DNA from: Flavobacteriales bacterium
Lineage (GTDB): Bacteria; Bacteroidota; Bacteroidia; Flavobacteriales; Flavobacteriaceae
DNA length: 39,586 nucleotides
Assembly (NCBI GenBank): GCA_003232435.1
Contig: QIJL01000249.1
Coordinates: 1 to 39,586 of the forward strand
Direction: 5' to 3'
The notes below the pieces were generated by a model. The model saw only the letters and a program-made list of their open reading frames with translations, was not told where the DNA came from and made no database searches. This document shows, piece after piece, positions 1-8,602 of the stretch; the stretch's first letter is position 1; every line of letters starts with the position of its first letter. A program made the position numbers and the translations under genes.

Positions 1-19
1 TCGAGTCTCGTCCAGACCG
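1..19 (+). tRNA. 3' end of a tRNA, probably tRNA-Asp (cut by the window edge)
   Basis: The first bases fit the end of a tRNA: the rest of a T-loop (tcgagt), the 3' side of the T-stem (ctcgt), a seven-base acceptor strand (ccagacc) and a G discriminator at 19. A G discriminator with a GGTCTGG-type acceptor stem is what I know of Bacteroidota tRNA-Asp, but the anticodon lies outside the window, so the identity is inferred. No CCA is encoded. Confidence 0.55.
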
Positions 20-81
20 CAATTAAAATGTTGTGTTGAGCCTAGTAAAATAGGCTAGTGGTTTAGAAATAGACCGATGAG

Positions 82-111
82 AAGCTTTTCCAATTTGGAG
101 AGGCTTTTTTT
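82..111 (+). terminator. Rho-independent terminator after the partial tRNA
   Basis: A 10-bp stem (82-91 with 97-106, including two G-T pairs) closes a five-base loop and runs into seven T's. It lies about 60 bases after the partial tRNA and is probably its terminator. A smaller 6-bp hairpin (39-44 with 51-56) precedes it without a T-run. Confidence 0.65.
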
Positions 112-323
112 GATTAGGAAACTATTAGTGGACTCGCAACTAAATGTCCACTTTTTTGTTGCAAGTCCAATATATGCAATGGACAACTTTTTAAAAGAAA
201 TGAGGGGGAAATTCAACAGAAAAAGGGAAAAGTGATAGATGTGCTTGAAATAGTCGAAAAATGAAGAATGGAAGGTGCTGAGGAAAATCCGATTTGTTTA
301 ACCTAATATTTAACCTGAATAGA
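112..323. other. Intergenic stretch with no recognised feature
   Basis: Between the two tRNA terminators I see no convincing reading frame, tRNA fold or repeat. The sequence is AT-rich. Confidence 0.5.
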
Positions 324-352
324 AAAAGCCGAGATGAAAAATCTCGGCTTTT
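324..352 (-). terminator. Terminator of tRNA-Leu
   Basis: A perfect 12-bp stem (324-335 with 341-352) closes a five-base loop. Read on the minus strand it begins nine bases past the tRNA-Leu 3' end and finishes in T's. It is nearly symmetric and could work in both directions. Confidence 0.8.
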
Positions 353-360
353 CCCTTATG

Positions 361-442
361 TACCTTGGGCGGGAATCGAACCCGCACGCCGTGAAGCACT
401 GGATTTTGAATCCAGCGTGTCTACCAATTCCACCACCAAGGC
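361..442 (-). tRNA. tRNA-Leu, anticodon CAA
   Basis: On the minus strand this 82-nt sequence folds as a tRNA: acceptor stem gccttgg paired with ccaaggt, an A discriminator at 361, a D-arm region ggtagac, and an anticodon stem ctgga/tccag around loop ttcaaaa, which gives CAA. A T-arm with ttcgatt follows. The short extra arm between anticodon and T-arm and the A73 base suit a leucine tRNA reading UUG. CCA is not encoded. Confidence 0.95.
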
Positions 443-502
443 ATAATGGGACGCCAAAAGTAAACAAATAATTCAAAATTGTTAGTAATTCCCACTTGCA
501 TT

Positions 503-535
503 TTTGCTAAAACCCTAACGATAATTTTACATTTG
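503..535 (+). promoter_or_regulatory. Bacteroidota-type promoter for prs
   Basis: TTTG at 503-506 and tacatttg at 528-535 match the -33 TTTG and -7 TAnnTTTG elements of Bacteroidota promoters, separated by 21 bases. Transcription would begin near 541, giving a leader of under 20 bases before the ATG at 559. It is the best promoter match in the window. Confidence 0.75.
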
Positions 536-558
536 CAGTAAATAAAATCAACTCGACC

Positions 559-1500
559 ATGTCCATACCCATTCCCGAACCAAAAATATTTGCCTGCAAA
601 CAAAGTCAGGTGCTTGCTCAAGACATTGCCAACGCCTTTGGCATCACATTAGGTAAGGTAAACACCTCAACCTATAGCGATGGTGAGTTTCAACCTTCGT
701 TTGAAGAATCGGTTCGTGGCAGCAGGGTTTTCATTATTGGATCCACGTTCCCAAACAGCGATCACCTTATGGAAATGTTGCTAATGCTCGATGCTGCAAA
801 ACGCGCCTCTGCAAGACATATTACAGCGGTACTGCCTTATTTCGGATGGGCGCGACAAGACAGAAAGGATAAACCACGTGTTCCTATTGCAGCAAAACTA
901 GTTGCAAAAATGCTTGAAACAGCAGGCGCAACCCGAATTATTACTATGGATCTTCACGCAGATCAAATTCAGGGGTTCTTCGAAAAACCAGTAGATCACC
1001 TCTTCGCCTCTACAGTTTTTCTTCCTTACTTAAGAAAACTCAATCTGGATAACTTAACAATTGCTTCTCCCGATATGGGTGGTTCCAAACGTGCCTATGC
1101 CTACTCAAAAGCACTGAAAAGCGATGTGGTGATATGTTATAAACAACGCGCCAAAGCAAACATGATTACACATATGGAGCTAATTGGCGATGTTACCGGG
1201 CAAAATGTAGTACTTGTAGACGATATGGTAGATACCGCAGGAACGTTAACCAAAGCTGCCGACTTGATGATAGAACGCGGCGCATTGAGCGTCCGGGCAA
1301 TATGTACGCATCCCATTCTCTCCGGCAATGCCTACGAACGTATAGAGAACTCGAAACTTGAAGAGTTAATCGTAACAGATTCAATCCCGCTAAAACAGGA
1401 AGCTTCAAAGATTCGGGTAATTTCATGTGCCAATCTCTTTGCAGAAGTAATGCTTAGTGTAAATGCAAACCGGTCTATAAGCTCAAAGTTTTTGATGTAG
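559..1500 (+). CDS. prs: Ribose-phosphate pyrophosphokinase (PRPP synthetase)
   Basis: This cytoplasmic enzyme makes 5-phosphoribosyl 1-diphosphate from ribose 5-phosphate and ATP, the precursor for purines, pyrimidines, NAD, histidine and tryptophan. The 313-residue length is normal. Visible motifs are the ATP-binding stretch YFGWARQDRKDKPR (residues 94-107), the active-site segment DLHADQIQGFF (131-141) and the PRPP-binding loop VDDMVDTAGT (220-229). The ATG at 559 directly follows a strong promoter, which supports this start. It is transcribed away from tRNA-Leu and appears to stand as a single transcription unit, since rplY has its own promoter. Confidence 0.97.
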   Translation: MSIPIPEPKIFACKQSQVLAQDIANAFGITLGKVNTSTYSDGEFQPSFEESVRGSRVFIIGSTFPNSDHLMEMLLMLDAAKRASARHITAVLPYFGWARQDRKDKPRVPIAAKLVAKMLETAGATRIITMDLHADQIQGFFEKPVDHLFASTVFLPYLRKLNLDNLTIASPDMGGSKRAYAYSKALKSDVVICYKQRAKANMITHMELIGDVTGQNVVLVDDMVDTAGTLTKAADLMIERGALSVRAICTHPILSGNAYERIENSKLEELIVTDSIPLKQEASKIRVISCANLFAEVMLSVNANRSISSKFLM

Positions 1501-1506
1501 CATACG

Positions 1507-1532
1507 GCCCTCTTTTCTGAAAATGGGCTTTA
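1507..1532 (+). terminator. Weak possible terminator after prs
   Basis: GCCC (1507-1510) can pair with GGGC (1525-1528) around a partly paired interior, followed by a short T-rich stretch. The stem is interrupted, so this is tentative. The rest of the gap up to rplY holds only the rplY promoter. Confidence 0.3.
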
Positions 1533-1677
1533 TAAAAACTCGCCTTTTAATTACGGTTTATTCTGTCATGTTTGATATGTAGAACCTATTGAAATGTTGA
1601 TTTAGATAAGTTTTATTCGGAATTGCTTTTTAGACAATAAAATAAGCCGTGTTCTTTCCCAGTTTTCAGAAAAAACA

Positions 1678-1685
1678 TACATTTG
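1678..1685 (+). promoter_or_regulatory. -7 promoter box for rplY
   Basis: tacatttg matches the Bacteroidota TAnnTTTG element. A TTTC about 19 bases upstream is an imperfect -33 element. Transcription would start near 1691, leaving an unusually long leader of nearly 100 bases before rplY, which could carry regulation; I see no strong hairpin in it. Confidence 0.55.
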
Positions 1686-1788
1686 CACCCGCTTTGTTAA
1701 ACGACAAAGTTTTAATCAGTAACGGTTTATCATGAAACAAGCAAAGCAAATTCCATGAAACCATTCAAAAACAATTTTTTATAGAATT

Positions 1789-2460
1789 ATGAAATCAATT
1801 ACAATCAACGGATCCAAAAGAGAAAGCGTGGGCAAGGTAGCTACCAAAGCCCTACGTAATGCTGGAAAGGTTCCTTGCGTAGTATACGGAGGAGACGAGC
1901 CAATTCACTTTTCAGCAGACGAACGGGTATTTAAAAACCTTGTGTATACTCCAGATGTACATACGGTTGTAGTTGCCTTAGAAGATAGTACTAAAGTTGC
2001 GGTCATTCTACAAGACATTCAATTTCACCCTGTAACCGACCGTATTTTACATGTGGATTTCTACCAGATCTTCGACGATAAAGAAGTCATGCTGGAAATT
2101 CCTGTGCGAGTTGTGGGTACTTCACAAGGTGTTCTTAACGGTGGTGTATTACGAATTGTATCACGTAAACTTCGTATAAAAGCAATTCCTGCGAATCTTC
2201 CAGATTTCATTGAAGTAGATATTACCGAAATGAAAATTGGAGATAAAAAATATGTGACTTCTGTCGCAAGCGAGGATTTCAATATACTTCATTCAGACAA
2301 TACAGTTATTTGCCAAGTGAGAACTTCACGTACAGCTATTGTAGATGAAGTTGAAGAAGAAGAGTTGGAAGGAGAAGAAGGAGAAGAAGGAACAGAAGGA
2401 GAAGAAGGAAAAGAAGCTGCTGGTGAAGCAACAGCTACTGAAGCTCCAACGGATAAATAA
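1789..2460 (+). CDS. rplY: 50S ribosomal protein L25 / general stress protein Ctc
   Basis: L25 binds 5S rRNA in the large ribosomal subunit. At 223 residues this is the long CTC/TL5 form, with an N-terminal 5S-binding barrel (about 1-95) and a C-terminal beta domain (about 96-185). The opening, with [15 protein letters not shown] and VPCVVYGG, is typical of the family. The last ~38 residues form a Glu/Gly-rich acidic tail of uncertain role, common in Bacteroidota L25. It is followed by a clear terminator and then pth, a neighbour often seen beside L25 genes. Confidence 0.95.
   Translation: MKSITINGSKRESVGKVATKALRNAGKVPCVVYGGDEPIHFSADERVFKNLVYTPDVHTVVVALEDSTKVAVILQDIQFHPVTDRILHVDFYQIFDDKEVMLEIPVRVVGTSQGVLNGGVLRIVSRKLRIKAIPANLPDFIEVDITEMKIGDKKYVTSVASEDFNILHSDNTVICQVRTSRTAIVDEVEEEELEGEEGEEGTEGEEGKEAAGEATATEAPTDK
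2344..2430 (+). repeat. Purine-only GAA/GGA low-complexity tract in rplY
   Basis: The end of rplY is built of imperfect gaagaagga units encoding the EEGEEG-type acidic tail. The tract is almost pure A and G on the plus strand, so it could expand or contract by slippage. It also creates a lysine-rich frame on the same strand, which I regard as spurious. Confidence 0.6.
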
Positions 2461-2487
2461 ACCAATTCTGTATAATATATTTGAAAG

Positions 2488-2515
2488 CATCCGCTCAAGG
2501 CGGATGTTTTTTTTT
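2488..2515 (+). terminator. Rho-independent terminator after rplY
   Basis: A perfect 7-bp GC-rich stem (2488-2494 with 2500-2506) with a five-base loop is followed by nine T's. It lies 28 bases after the rplY stop and separates it from pth. Confidence 0.85.
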
Positions 2516-2598
2516 ATTTTTACTACAGAATTTAATACTGAATGTTCACATTTTTTAGAAAACTATTTGGAAAGACCTCATATACCGAAGGTGACCCT

Positions 2599-3168
2599 AT
2601 GAAAAAATTTCTCATTGTCGGACTAGGAAATATAGGCCCGAAATACGAAAATACCCGTCATAATATTGGCTTTAAAATGCTCGATTACCTTGTAGAAAAA
2701 GAAGAACTCGCTTGGGAAACTGGGAAACTTGGTGATATTGCCACCTACAAGAAAAAAGGACGTACTTTTTTACTGCTCAAACCAAGCACTTACATGAATT
2801 TAAGTGGGAAATCAGTAAAATACTGGCTCGAAAAAGAGAAGATTCCACTAGAAAATCTACTGGTTGTAACAGACGACCTCAACCTTCCTTTCGGAACACT
2901 GAGAATTAAAACCAAAGGTAGTGATGGAGGACATAACGGATTGAAAGATATTCAGAATGTATTACAAACTACTAAATACAACAGGTTTCGCTTTGGGATT
3001 AGCGATGCATTTTCAAAAGGACGGCAAGTAGATTATGTCCTGAGTAATTGGAGTGAAGAAGAAACCGAAAAACTATCAGAACGCCTACAAAAAGGCCGTG
3101 AAATTATAGAAAGTTTTGGCCTAGCCGGTGTGTCGATAACAATGAATACCTTTAACGGAACTTTATGA
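2599..3168 (+). CDS. pth: Peptidyl-tRNA hydrolase
   Basis: Pth releases peptides from peptidyl-tRNAs that drop off the ribosome. With the ATG at 2599 the protein has 189 residues, the usual length. The expected active-site residues are present: Asn11 in GLGN, His21 in NTRHN and Asp92 in TDDLNLP, plus the GGHNGL segment. An in-frame ATG at 2542 would add 19 residues (MFTFFRKLFG...); similar short extensions occur in some flavobacterial annotations, so that start is possible. The stop overlaps the start of ribF (ATGA), indicating translational coupling. Confidence 0.93.
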   Translation: MKKFLIVGLGNIGPKYENTRHNIGFKMLDYLVEKEELAWETGKLGDIATYKKKGRTFLLLKPSTYMNLSGKSVKYWLEKEKIPLENLLVVTDDLNLPFGTLRIKTKGSDGGHNGLKDIQNVLQTTKYNRFRFGISDAFSKGRQVDYVLSNWSEEETEKLSERLQKGREIIESFGLAGVSITMNTFNGTL

Positions 3169-4100
3169 TGAAGGAATATACTGCTGCCAATTCCTATAAA
3201 AACCACCGCAATTGTATCGTGACAATTGGCACCTTCGATGGCGTGCATATTGGCCATAAAGCCATATTAAAGCGCATGGTCGATATTGCTAAAAAAGAAA
3301 ATCTGGAATCGGTTTTACTTACTTTTTTCCCTCATCCACGTATGGTTCTGCAAAAAAACAGCGATATAAAACTCTTAAATACAATTGCTGAAAAAAAACA
3401 GTTGTTAAAAAGAACCGGACTTGACAACATTGTAATTCATCCTTTTACAATTGACTTTTCCCGCCTAAGTGCTCAGGAATACGTTCGGGATATATTGGTA
3501 AACGCCCTTAAAGCTAAAAAAGTAATTATTGGGTACGATCATCGCTTCGGAAGAAATAGAACAGCAACCATTACAGATCTTCGTGAATTTGGGAAAACAT
3601 ACGATTTTGAAATCGAAGAAATTAGCGCCCAGGAAATTGATGAAGTAACCGTAAGTTCCACCAAAATTCGGAAAGCCCTCAAAGCAGGAGACATTAATAG
3701 TGCAAACCAATCTCTTGGTTATCCGTATATGCTAACCGGAACCGTGGTTAAAGGGAAAAGCATTGGGCGAACGCTCGATTACCCCACTGCAAACCTATAC
3801 ATTCATGAACGTTATAAACTGATTCCCGGCAATGGTGTTTATGTGGTTTTTGCTGAAATAAACGGCGATATTGTATATGGAATTACAAGTATAGGAACCA
3901 ATCCAACAGTTGGTGGTACACAAAAAACCATCGAAACCTATTTTCTGGATTTTAGCGGAAACCTTTACGAAAAACAACTTTGCATAGAATTTATAACACA
4001 TATTCGCGCAGAGAAAACCTTCGAAAATACTGACCAACTAAAAGAAGCCATCAAAAAAGATGAAGCCTTCGCAAGAACGTACCTCAATCATTTTGGATAA
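3165..4100 (+). CDS. ribF: Bifunctional riboflavin kinase / FAD synthetase
   Basis: RibF phosphorylates riboflavin to FMN and adenylylates FMN to FAD. The 311-residue protein has the standard two domains: an N-terminal nucleotidyltransferase with GTFDGVHIGH (about residues 22-31) and GYDHRFGRNR, and a C-terminal riboflavin kinase with LDYPTANL and the following GNGVYVV. The ATG at 3165 overlaps the pth stop by four bases. Its own end overlaps the next frame by up to 41 bases, so pth, ribF and the HTTM gene are probably one transcript. Confidence 0.95.
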   Translation: MMKEYTAANSYKNHRNCIVTIGTFDGVHIGHKAILKRMVDIAKKENLESVLLTFFPHPRMVLQKNSDIKLLNTIAEKKQLLKRTGLDNIVIHPFTIDFSRLSAQEYVRDILVNALKAKKVIIGYDHRFGRNRTATITDLREFGKTYDFEIEEISAQEIDEVTVSSTKIRKALKAGDINSANQSLGYPYMLTGTVVKGKSIGRTLDYPTANLYIHERYKLIPGNGVYVVFAEINGDIVYGITSIGTNPTVGGTQKTIETYFLDFSGNLYEKQLCIEFITHIRAEKTFENTDQLKEAIKKDEAFARTYLNHFG

Positions 4101-5430
4101 ACTGTTGTTCAAGCATATCGATAATACCAGTCTTGTTCTGTGGCGAGTGGTATTTGGTTTGCTTATTGCCATAGAGGGCTTTGGTGCCATCGCTACGGGA
4201 TGGGTAAAGCGCACCTTAGTAGACCCGGAATTTACCTTCAACTTTATCGGTTTCGAATTTCTGCAACCTCTCCCAGGCAATGGGATGTACTACTATTTTG
4301 CACTCATGGGTGTCTTTGGATTGTGCGTGATGCTGGGGTACAAATACCGATTCAGTATGGCGGCGTATGCAATTATGTGGACCGCAGTCTATCTTATGCA
4401 AAAAACATCATACAACAACCATTATTACCTCATGATGCTACTTTGCTGGGTTATGGTATTCTTACCAGCAAACCAATGGTTTTCTCTTGACGCACGTTTT
4501 AATAAGAAACTAAAATTGCCATCCATGCCGCGATGGGTCCTATTAGCACTAATCCTTCAGGTGTGGATCGTATTCACCTATGCATCGGTGGCAAAATGGT
4601 ATCCAGACTGGCTCAATGCTACGGTCCCAGAGCTATTTATGAAAGGAAAAAGCAATTACTGGCTTATTGGTGAACTTCTTCAGCAAAACTGGATACATTG
4701 GTGTATTGCATACATCGGGATCTTTTTCGACCTGCTCATTATACCGTTACTCCTTTGGAAACGGACCCGAGTTGTCGCTTTTGCTCTTTCGGTGTTTTTT
4801 CATCTCTTTAATTCGATTATTTTTCAAATTGGAATCTTTCCATATATGTCGATTGCCTTTGCTCTTTTCTTTTTTTCTTCGGAAACGTTACAGAAGCGAT
4901 TCCTTCCGAAGAAAACATTGTATACCAAAGGCGAAATTAAAGTTCCCCGATACAAACCGTTACTTATCGGCGTATTATCAATCTATTTTGTGATACAAAT
5001 TGGACTCCCGTTACGTCATTGGTTTTTTAAAGATGACGTACTATGGACAGAAGAAGCCCATCGATTAAGCTGGCGCATGATGCTACGTTCCAAGCAATCA
5101 CTACTTACCGTATGGGTGAAAGACAAAGCCACTCAAAAACTTGAACGTTTCGAGTATACAGAGCTGTTAAGCCCTAAACAAAGCCGAAATGTAGGCTCAA
5201 AACCCGACCTGCTTTGGCAGTTGGCGCAACGCATAAAAAAACTGGAAGCGGAAAACGGAAGGGATATCGCCGTATATATGGACGTAAAAGTGAAAATAAA
5301 CGATGGGGAGTTATTCCGCCTAATCAATTTCAAAACAGACCTGGCCAATGAGCCCTGGCATCATTTTAAACACCATGACTGGATCTTAGCTTCTCCCGAG
5401 GATTATCATAAAAAAGCCGATAATAAATAG
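4060..5430 (+). CDS. HTTM-domain membrane protein, vitamin K-dependent gamma-carboxylase homologue
   Basis: This 456-residue protein has several hydrophobic segments between about 28 and 275 and a soluble C-terminal part. The segments KTSYNNHYYL (115-124), VAKWYPDW (177-184) and FFHLFNSIIFQIGIFPY (246-262) resemble human gamma-glutamyl carboxylase, including positions corresponding, as I recall, to the carboxylase His160 (His121 here) and the catalytic base Lys218 (Lys179 here). Bacterial HTTM proteins have no established substrate, so carboxylation or epoxidation is only a possibility. The ATG at 4060 lies inside ribF; a TTG at 4093 is an alternative start with only 8 bases of overlap. It lies between ribF and serS. 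Confidence 0.8.
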   Translation: MKPSQERTSIILDKLLFKHIDNTSLVLWRVVFGLLIAIEGFGAIATGWVKRTLVDPEFTFNFIGFEFLQPLPGNGMYYYFALMGVFGLCVMLGYKYRFSMAAYAIMWTAVYLMQKTSYNNHYYLMMLLCWVMVFLPANQWFSLDARFNKKLKLPSMPRWVLLALILQVWIVFTYASVAKWYPDWLNATVPELFMKGKSNYWLIGELLQQNWIHWCIAYIGIFFDLLIIPLLLWKRTRVVAFALSVFFHLFNSIIFQIGIFPYMSIAFALFFFSSETLQKRFLPKKTLYTKGEIKVPRYKPLLIGVLSIYFVIQIGLPLRHWFFKDDVLWTEEAHRLSWRMMLRSKQSLLTVWVKDKATQKLERFEYTELLSPKQSRNVGSKPDLLWQLAQRIKKLEAENGRDIAVYMDVKVKINDGELFRLINFKTDLANEPWHHFKHHDWILASPEDYHKKADNK

Positions 5431-5440
5431 CCAATTTCCC

Positions 5441-5448
5441 TAACTTTG
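5441..5448 (+). promoter_or_regulatory. -7 promoter box for serS
   Basis: taactttg fits TAnnTTTG and lies 22 bases before the serS ATG. I see no good -33 element, so this is a moderate call. Confidence 0.45.
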
Positions 5449-5470
5449 CCTTCTTAAATTCCTATGGAAA

Positions 5471-6742
5471 ATGTTACAGGTACACGAAATTCGCGAACAT
5501 AAAGAAGCCTATATAACTGCCCTTGTCAAAAGAGGTCTGGAAGCAAAAACCAATATAGAAACGGTGCTGCAAGTAGATGAAGAACGTAGAAGCACACAGG
5601 CGAAATTGGATGAAATTCTTTCCCAATCCAATGCAATTTCAAAAGAGATTGGTATCCTTTTTAAAAATGGTGAAGTAGAAAAAGCCAATGAGTTAAAGGC
5701 GCGAACAACCGAACTAAAAGAAAATTCAAAAACGTTACAGGAACAGTTAAACAAGGCTGTTGAAACTCTTCAGGAATTGTTATACAGTCTCCCTAACATC
5801 CCTCATGAAAGTGTTCCCGCCGGCACCGATGAAAATGATAACGAAGAAATTTTCAGTGAAGGCGAAATTCCAAAACTGAGCGACAATGCCATGCCTCACT
5901 GGGAACTCGCAAAAAAATATGACCTTATCGATTTTGAGTTAGGTGTAAAAATTACCGGAGCAGGGTTTCCCGTTTATAAAGGAAAAGGGGCTCGTTTACA
6001 GCGTGCACTAATTTCATATTTTCTCGATAAAAATACTTCCGCAGGCTACACCGAATATCAGGTTCCATATTTGGTAAATGAAGCCAGTGGTTATGGTACT
6101 GGGCAGCTTCCCGACAAGGAAGGGCAGATGTATTATGTAACTGAAGATGATCTCTACCTGATTCCAACTGCTGAAGTTCCGGTGACCAATTTATTCAGGG
6201 GGGATTTGTTAATGCACAATGAATTACCCATAACGTGTACTGCCTATACGCCTTGTTTTAGAAGAGAAGCTGGAAGCTATGGAACCCATGTTCGTGGCCT
6301 CAACAGGTTGCATCAATTCGACAAAGTAGAAATTGTACGTATTGAACACCCCAATAACAGTTATGCTGCGCTGGAGGATATGGTAGCACACGTAAAAGAA
6401 ATACTTCGTGACCTTAAGTTACCTTATAGAATTCTGCGTTTATGTGGTGGAGACCTTGGGTTTACATCGACACTCACCTATGATTTTGAAGTCTTTTCCA
6501 CGGCTCAGGATCGCTGGCTTGAAGTTTCATCGGTTTCCAATTTTGAGACCTTTCAGGCAAACAGATTAAAACTCCGTTTTAAAGACATTAACGGCAAAAA
6601 CAATCTGGTTCATACATTAAATGGTAGTGCTTTGGCGTTACCACGCGTATTAGCCGGAATTCTGGAAAACTATCAAACTCCCGAAGGCATCAAAATACCG
6701 GAAGTGCTTATTCCATACTGTGGTTTTGATATAATTTCTTAG
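5471..6742 (+). CDS. serS: Seryl-tRNA synthetase
   Basis: SerS charges tRNA-Ser with serine. The 423-residue class II synthetase starts with a long coiled-coil arm (about 25-110) that contacts the tRNA long variable arm. The catalytic core shows TAEVPVTN (233-240), motif 2 with CFRREAGSYG (from about 262) and motif 3 NGSALALPRVLAG near residue 384. The start MLQVHEIREH is typical. An ATG seven bases upstream (5464) is in another frame. Confidence 0.97.
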   Translation: MLQVHEIREHKEAYITALVKRGLEAKTNIETVLQVDEERRSTQAKLDEILSQSNAISKEIGILFKNGEVEKANELKARTTELKENSKTLQEQLNKAVETLQELLYSLPNIPHESVPAGTDENDNEEIFSEGEIPKLSDNAMPHWELAKKYDLIDFELGVKITGAGFPVYKGKGARLQRALISYFLDKNTSAGYTEYQVPYLVNEASGYGTGQLPDKEGQMYYVTEDDLYLIPTAEVPVTNLFRGDLLMHNELPITCTAYTPCFRREAGSYGTHVRGLNRLHQFDKVEIVRIEHPNNSYAALEDMVAHVKEILRDLKLPYRILRLCGGDLGFTSTLTYDFEVFSTAQDRWLEVSSVSNFETFQANRLKLRFKDINGKNNLVHTLNGSALALPRVLAGILENYQTPEGIKIPEVLIPYCGFDIIS

Positions 6743-6798
6743 CAAACGGCTTCATTTTTGATATACCGTTTCAGTAATCAATTTGTTATATTTACCCA

Positions 6799-8580
6799 AT
6801 GCGTGCTATAGTTGTTATTTTATTGTTTTTTATTTCGGGCTCTTCTTTAGGGCAGAATGAACTTTTGGCAAAAAATTATTTTGACCGTGGGGAGTATGAA
6901 AAGGCACTGACTATTTATGATAAACTCTATCGGAAAAATCCAGGTAGGCTCGATTTTTTTATTTTTATCGTAAAATCCAACCAGCAACTTGAACATTTTA
7001 CTGTGGCAGAAGAACTTCTTAAAGCCAAATTGAAATCACGCCGTGTGATTCCGCAGTTATTTGTAGAATTAGGCTATAGTTATTCCCTTCAGAATAAAGA
7101 TTCCCTTTCGGCAGATAGTTATAAAAAAGCTATCGAGTTCACTTACGAAACTCCGGTGTATGCTTATACCATTGGTAAAAGTTTTGAAGGATACAGTTTA
7201 CTGGACGAAGCCGTAATGGTGTACGAAGCAGCAATGAAAAACGACCCTGGAAAGGATTTTAACGTGCCTCTGGCGCGTATTTATGGGGAGCAGGGAAAGC
7301 TAGATAAAATGTTTGATGCTTACCTAAACCTCATGCAAAGCAATCCGGCATACCGGTCAGTTGCCAAGCGAAATTTTAGTCAGCACGTTTCTGAAGACCC
7401 ACTAAACGAGGCCAATATTCTGTTGCGAAAAACATTACTTCGCAAGCTTCAGTCGAACCCCGATGTATTGTACAACGAATTACTAAGTTGGCTATTCATT
7501 CAGCAAAAACAATATAAAAAAGCATTTACACAGGAAAAAGCAATCTACAAACGCAAAAATCAGGATCTCATAGGGATCATTGATCTTGCGCTTATAGCCA
7601 TCGACGAAAAAGACTATAAAAATGCGTCAGAGATTGTCGATTTTATAATTCAGAATGCTCCAACGATCGAATCAGAATTGCGAGGGCAGCAATACCGAAT
7701 GAAAATTCTTTTGGAAACAGCCACCACCAAATCCTATCCAGATATTGAGCAGGAATTTGAAGATTTACTGCAGCGTTATGGGCGAAATGCGAAAACCTAC
7801 GCACTTCAATTGGATTACAATCATTTTCTGGCATTTCAGGCAGGGAAAAAGGAGTTGGCAATCACAAATCTGAAAGCACTTACAAAAAACAACCTGCCTG
7901 TTTATCAGGAAGCTCGGGTAAAAATGGAACTAGCAGATATTTTGGTATTTGATGAAAAATTTAATCAGGCATTAATCTATTATTCTCAGATTCAAAAGAA
8001 AGTAAAAAACGACGTATTAGCACAGGAGGCGCGCTTTAAAGTTGCTAAAACAAGTTATTATAAGGGAGATTTTGAGTGGGCGCAAATACAATTGGACGTT
8101 CTAAAAAAGTCGGCTTCTCAGCTTATTTCCAATGATGCAATGGAACTGAGTTTATTGATTCGGGACAATTCTTTGGAAGATTCCACGCAAACTGCTTTGA
8201 AAAAATTTGCCAGAGCCGATTTACTTAGTCTTCAAAACCGCAATGTTGAGGCAATTGCAGCTTTAAATGATATTCTCACAATCCATAAAGGAGAAAAAAT
8301 TGAAGATGAGGCCCTTTTAAAGATGGCGGCATTGCACGAGAAAACAAATCAGTTTGAAAAAGCAGAAGCCAATTATCTTAAACTTATAGAGTTTTATGCT
8401 GAAGATATTCTCGCAGACGATGCGTATTTTCGTTTGGCAAAACTTTACGAAACTAGACTTATGCTGCCCGATAAAGCCAAAGGATTTTACGAGCAAATAA
8501 TCTACAATTTTGCCGACAGCATTTTTTTCGTGGAAGCAAGAAAACGATATAGAATGCTACGCGGAGACGCAATTAATTAA
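6799..8580 (+). CDS. Exported tetratricopeptide-repeat protein
   Basis: The 593-residue protein opens with a signal peptide (a hydrophobic run at about 3-15 and likely cleavage near SLGQ), so it should leave the cytoplasm. The rest is helical with TPR-like units, for example DRGEYEKALTIYDKLYRKNP (31-50), AEELLKAKLK, a middle unit around KQYKKAF, and further units in the last 150 residues (FEKAEANYLKLIEFYAE). I see no catalytic domain; the likely role is protein-protein contacts in the envelope. It heads a tightly spaced run through DUF4286 and rsmA; that arrangement is familiar from flavobacteria but does not reveal a function. Confidence 0.85.
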   Translation: MRAIVVILLFFISGSSLGQNELLAKNYFDRGEYEKALTIYDKLYRKNPGRLDFFIFIVKSNQQLEHFTVAEELLKAKLKSRRVIPQLFVELGYSYSLQNKDSLSADSYKKAIEFTYETPVYAYTIGKSFEGYSLLDEAVMVYEAAMKNDPGKDFNVPLARIYGEQGKLDKMFDAYLNLMQSNPAYRSVAKRNFSQHVSEDPLNEANILLRKTLLRKLQSNPDVLYNELLSWLFIQQKQYKKAFTQEKAIYKRKNQDLIGIIDLALIAIDEKDYKNASEIVDFIIQNAPTIESELRGQQYRMKILLETATTKSYPDIEQEFEDLLQRYGRNAKTYALQLDYNHFLAFQAGKKELAITNLKALTKNNLPVYQEARVKMELADILVFDEKFNQALIYYSQIQKKVKNDVLAQEARFKVAKTSYYKGDFEWAQIQLDVLKKSASQLISNDAMELSLLIRDNSLEDSTQTALKKFARADLLSLQNRNVEAIAALNDILTIHKGEKIEDEALLKMAALHEKTNQFEKAEANYLKLIEFYAEDILADDAYFRLAKLYETRLMLPDKAKGFYEQIIYNFADSIFFVEARKRYRMLRGDAIN

Positions 8581-8602
8581 GCACCAATAACGAATACAAA
8601 CT

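Noticed and set aside
2345-2602. Lysine-rich ORF on the same strand as the rplY end
   Set aside because: It is the shifted frame of the GAA/GGA repeat that codes for the L25 acidic tail, and it runs through the terminator.
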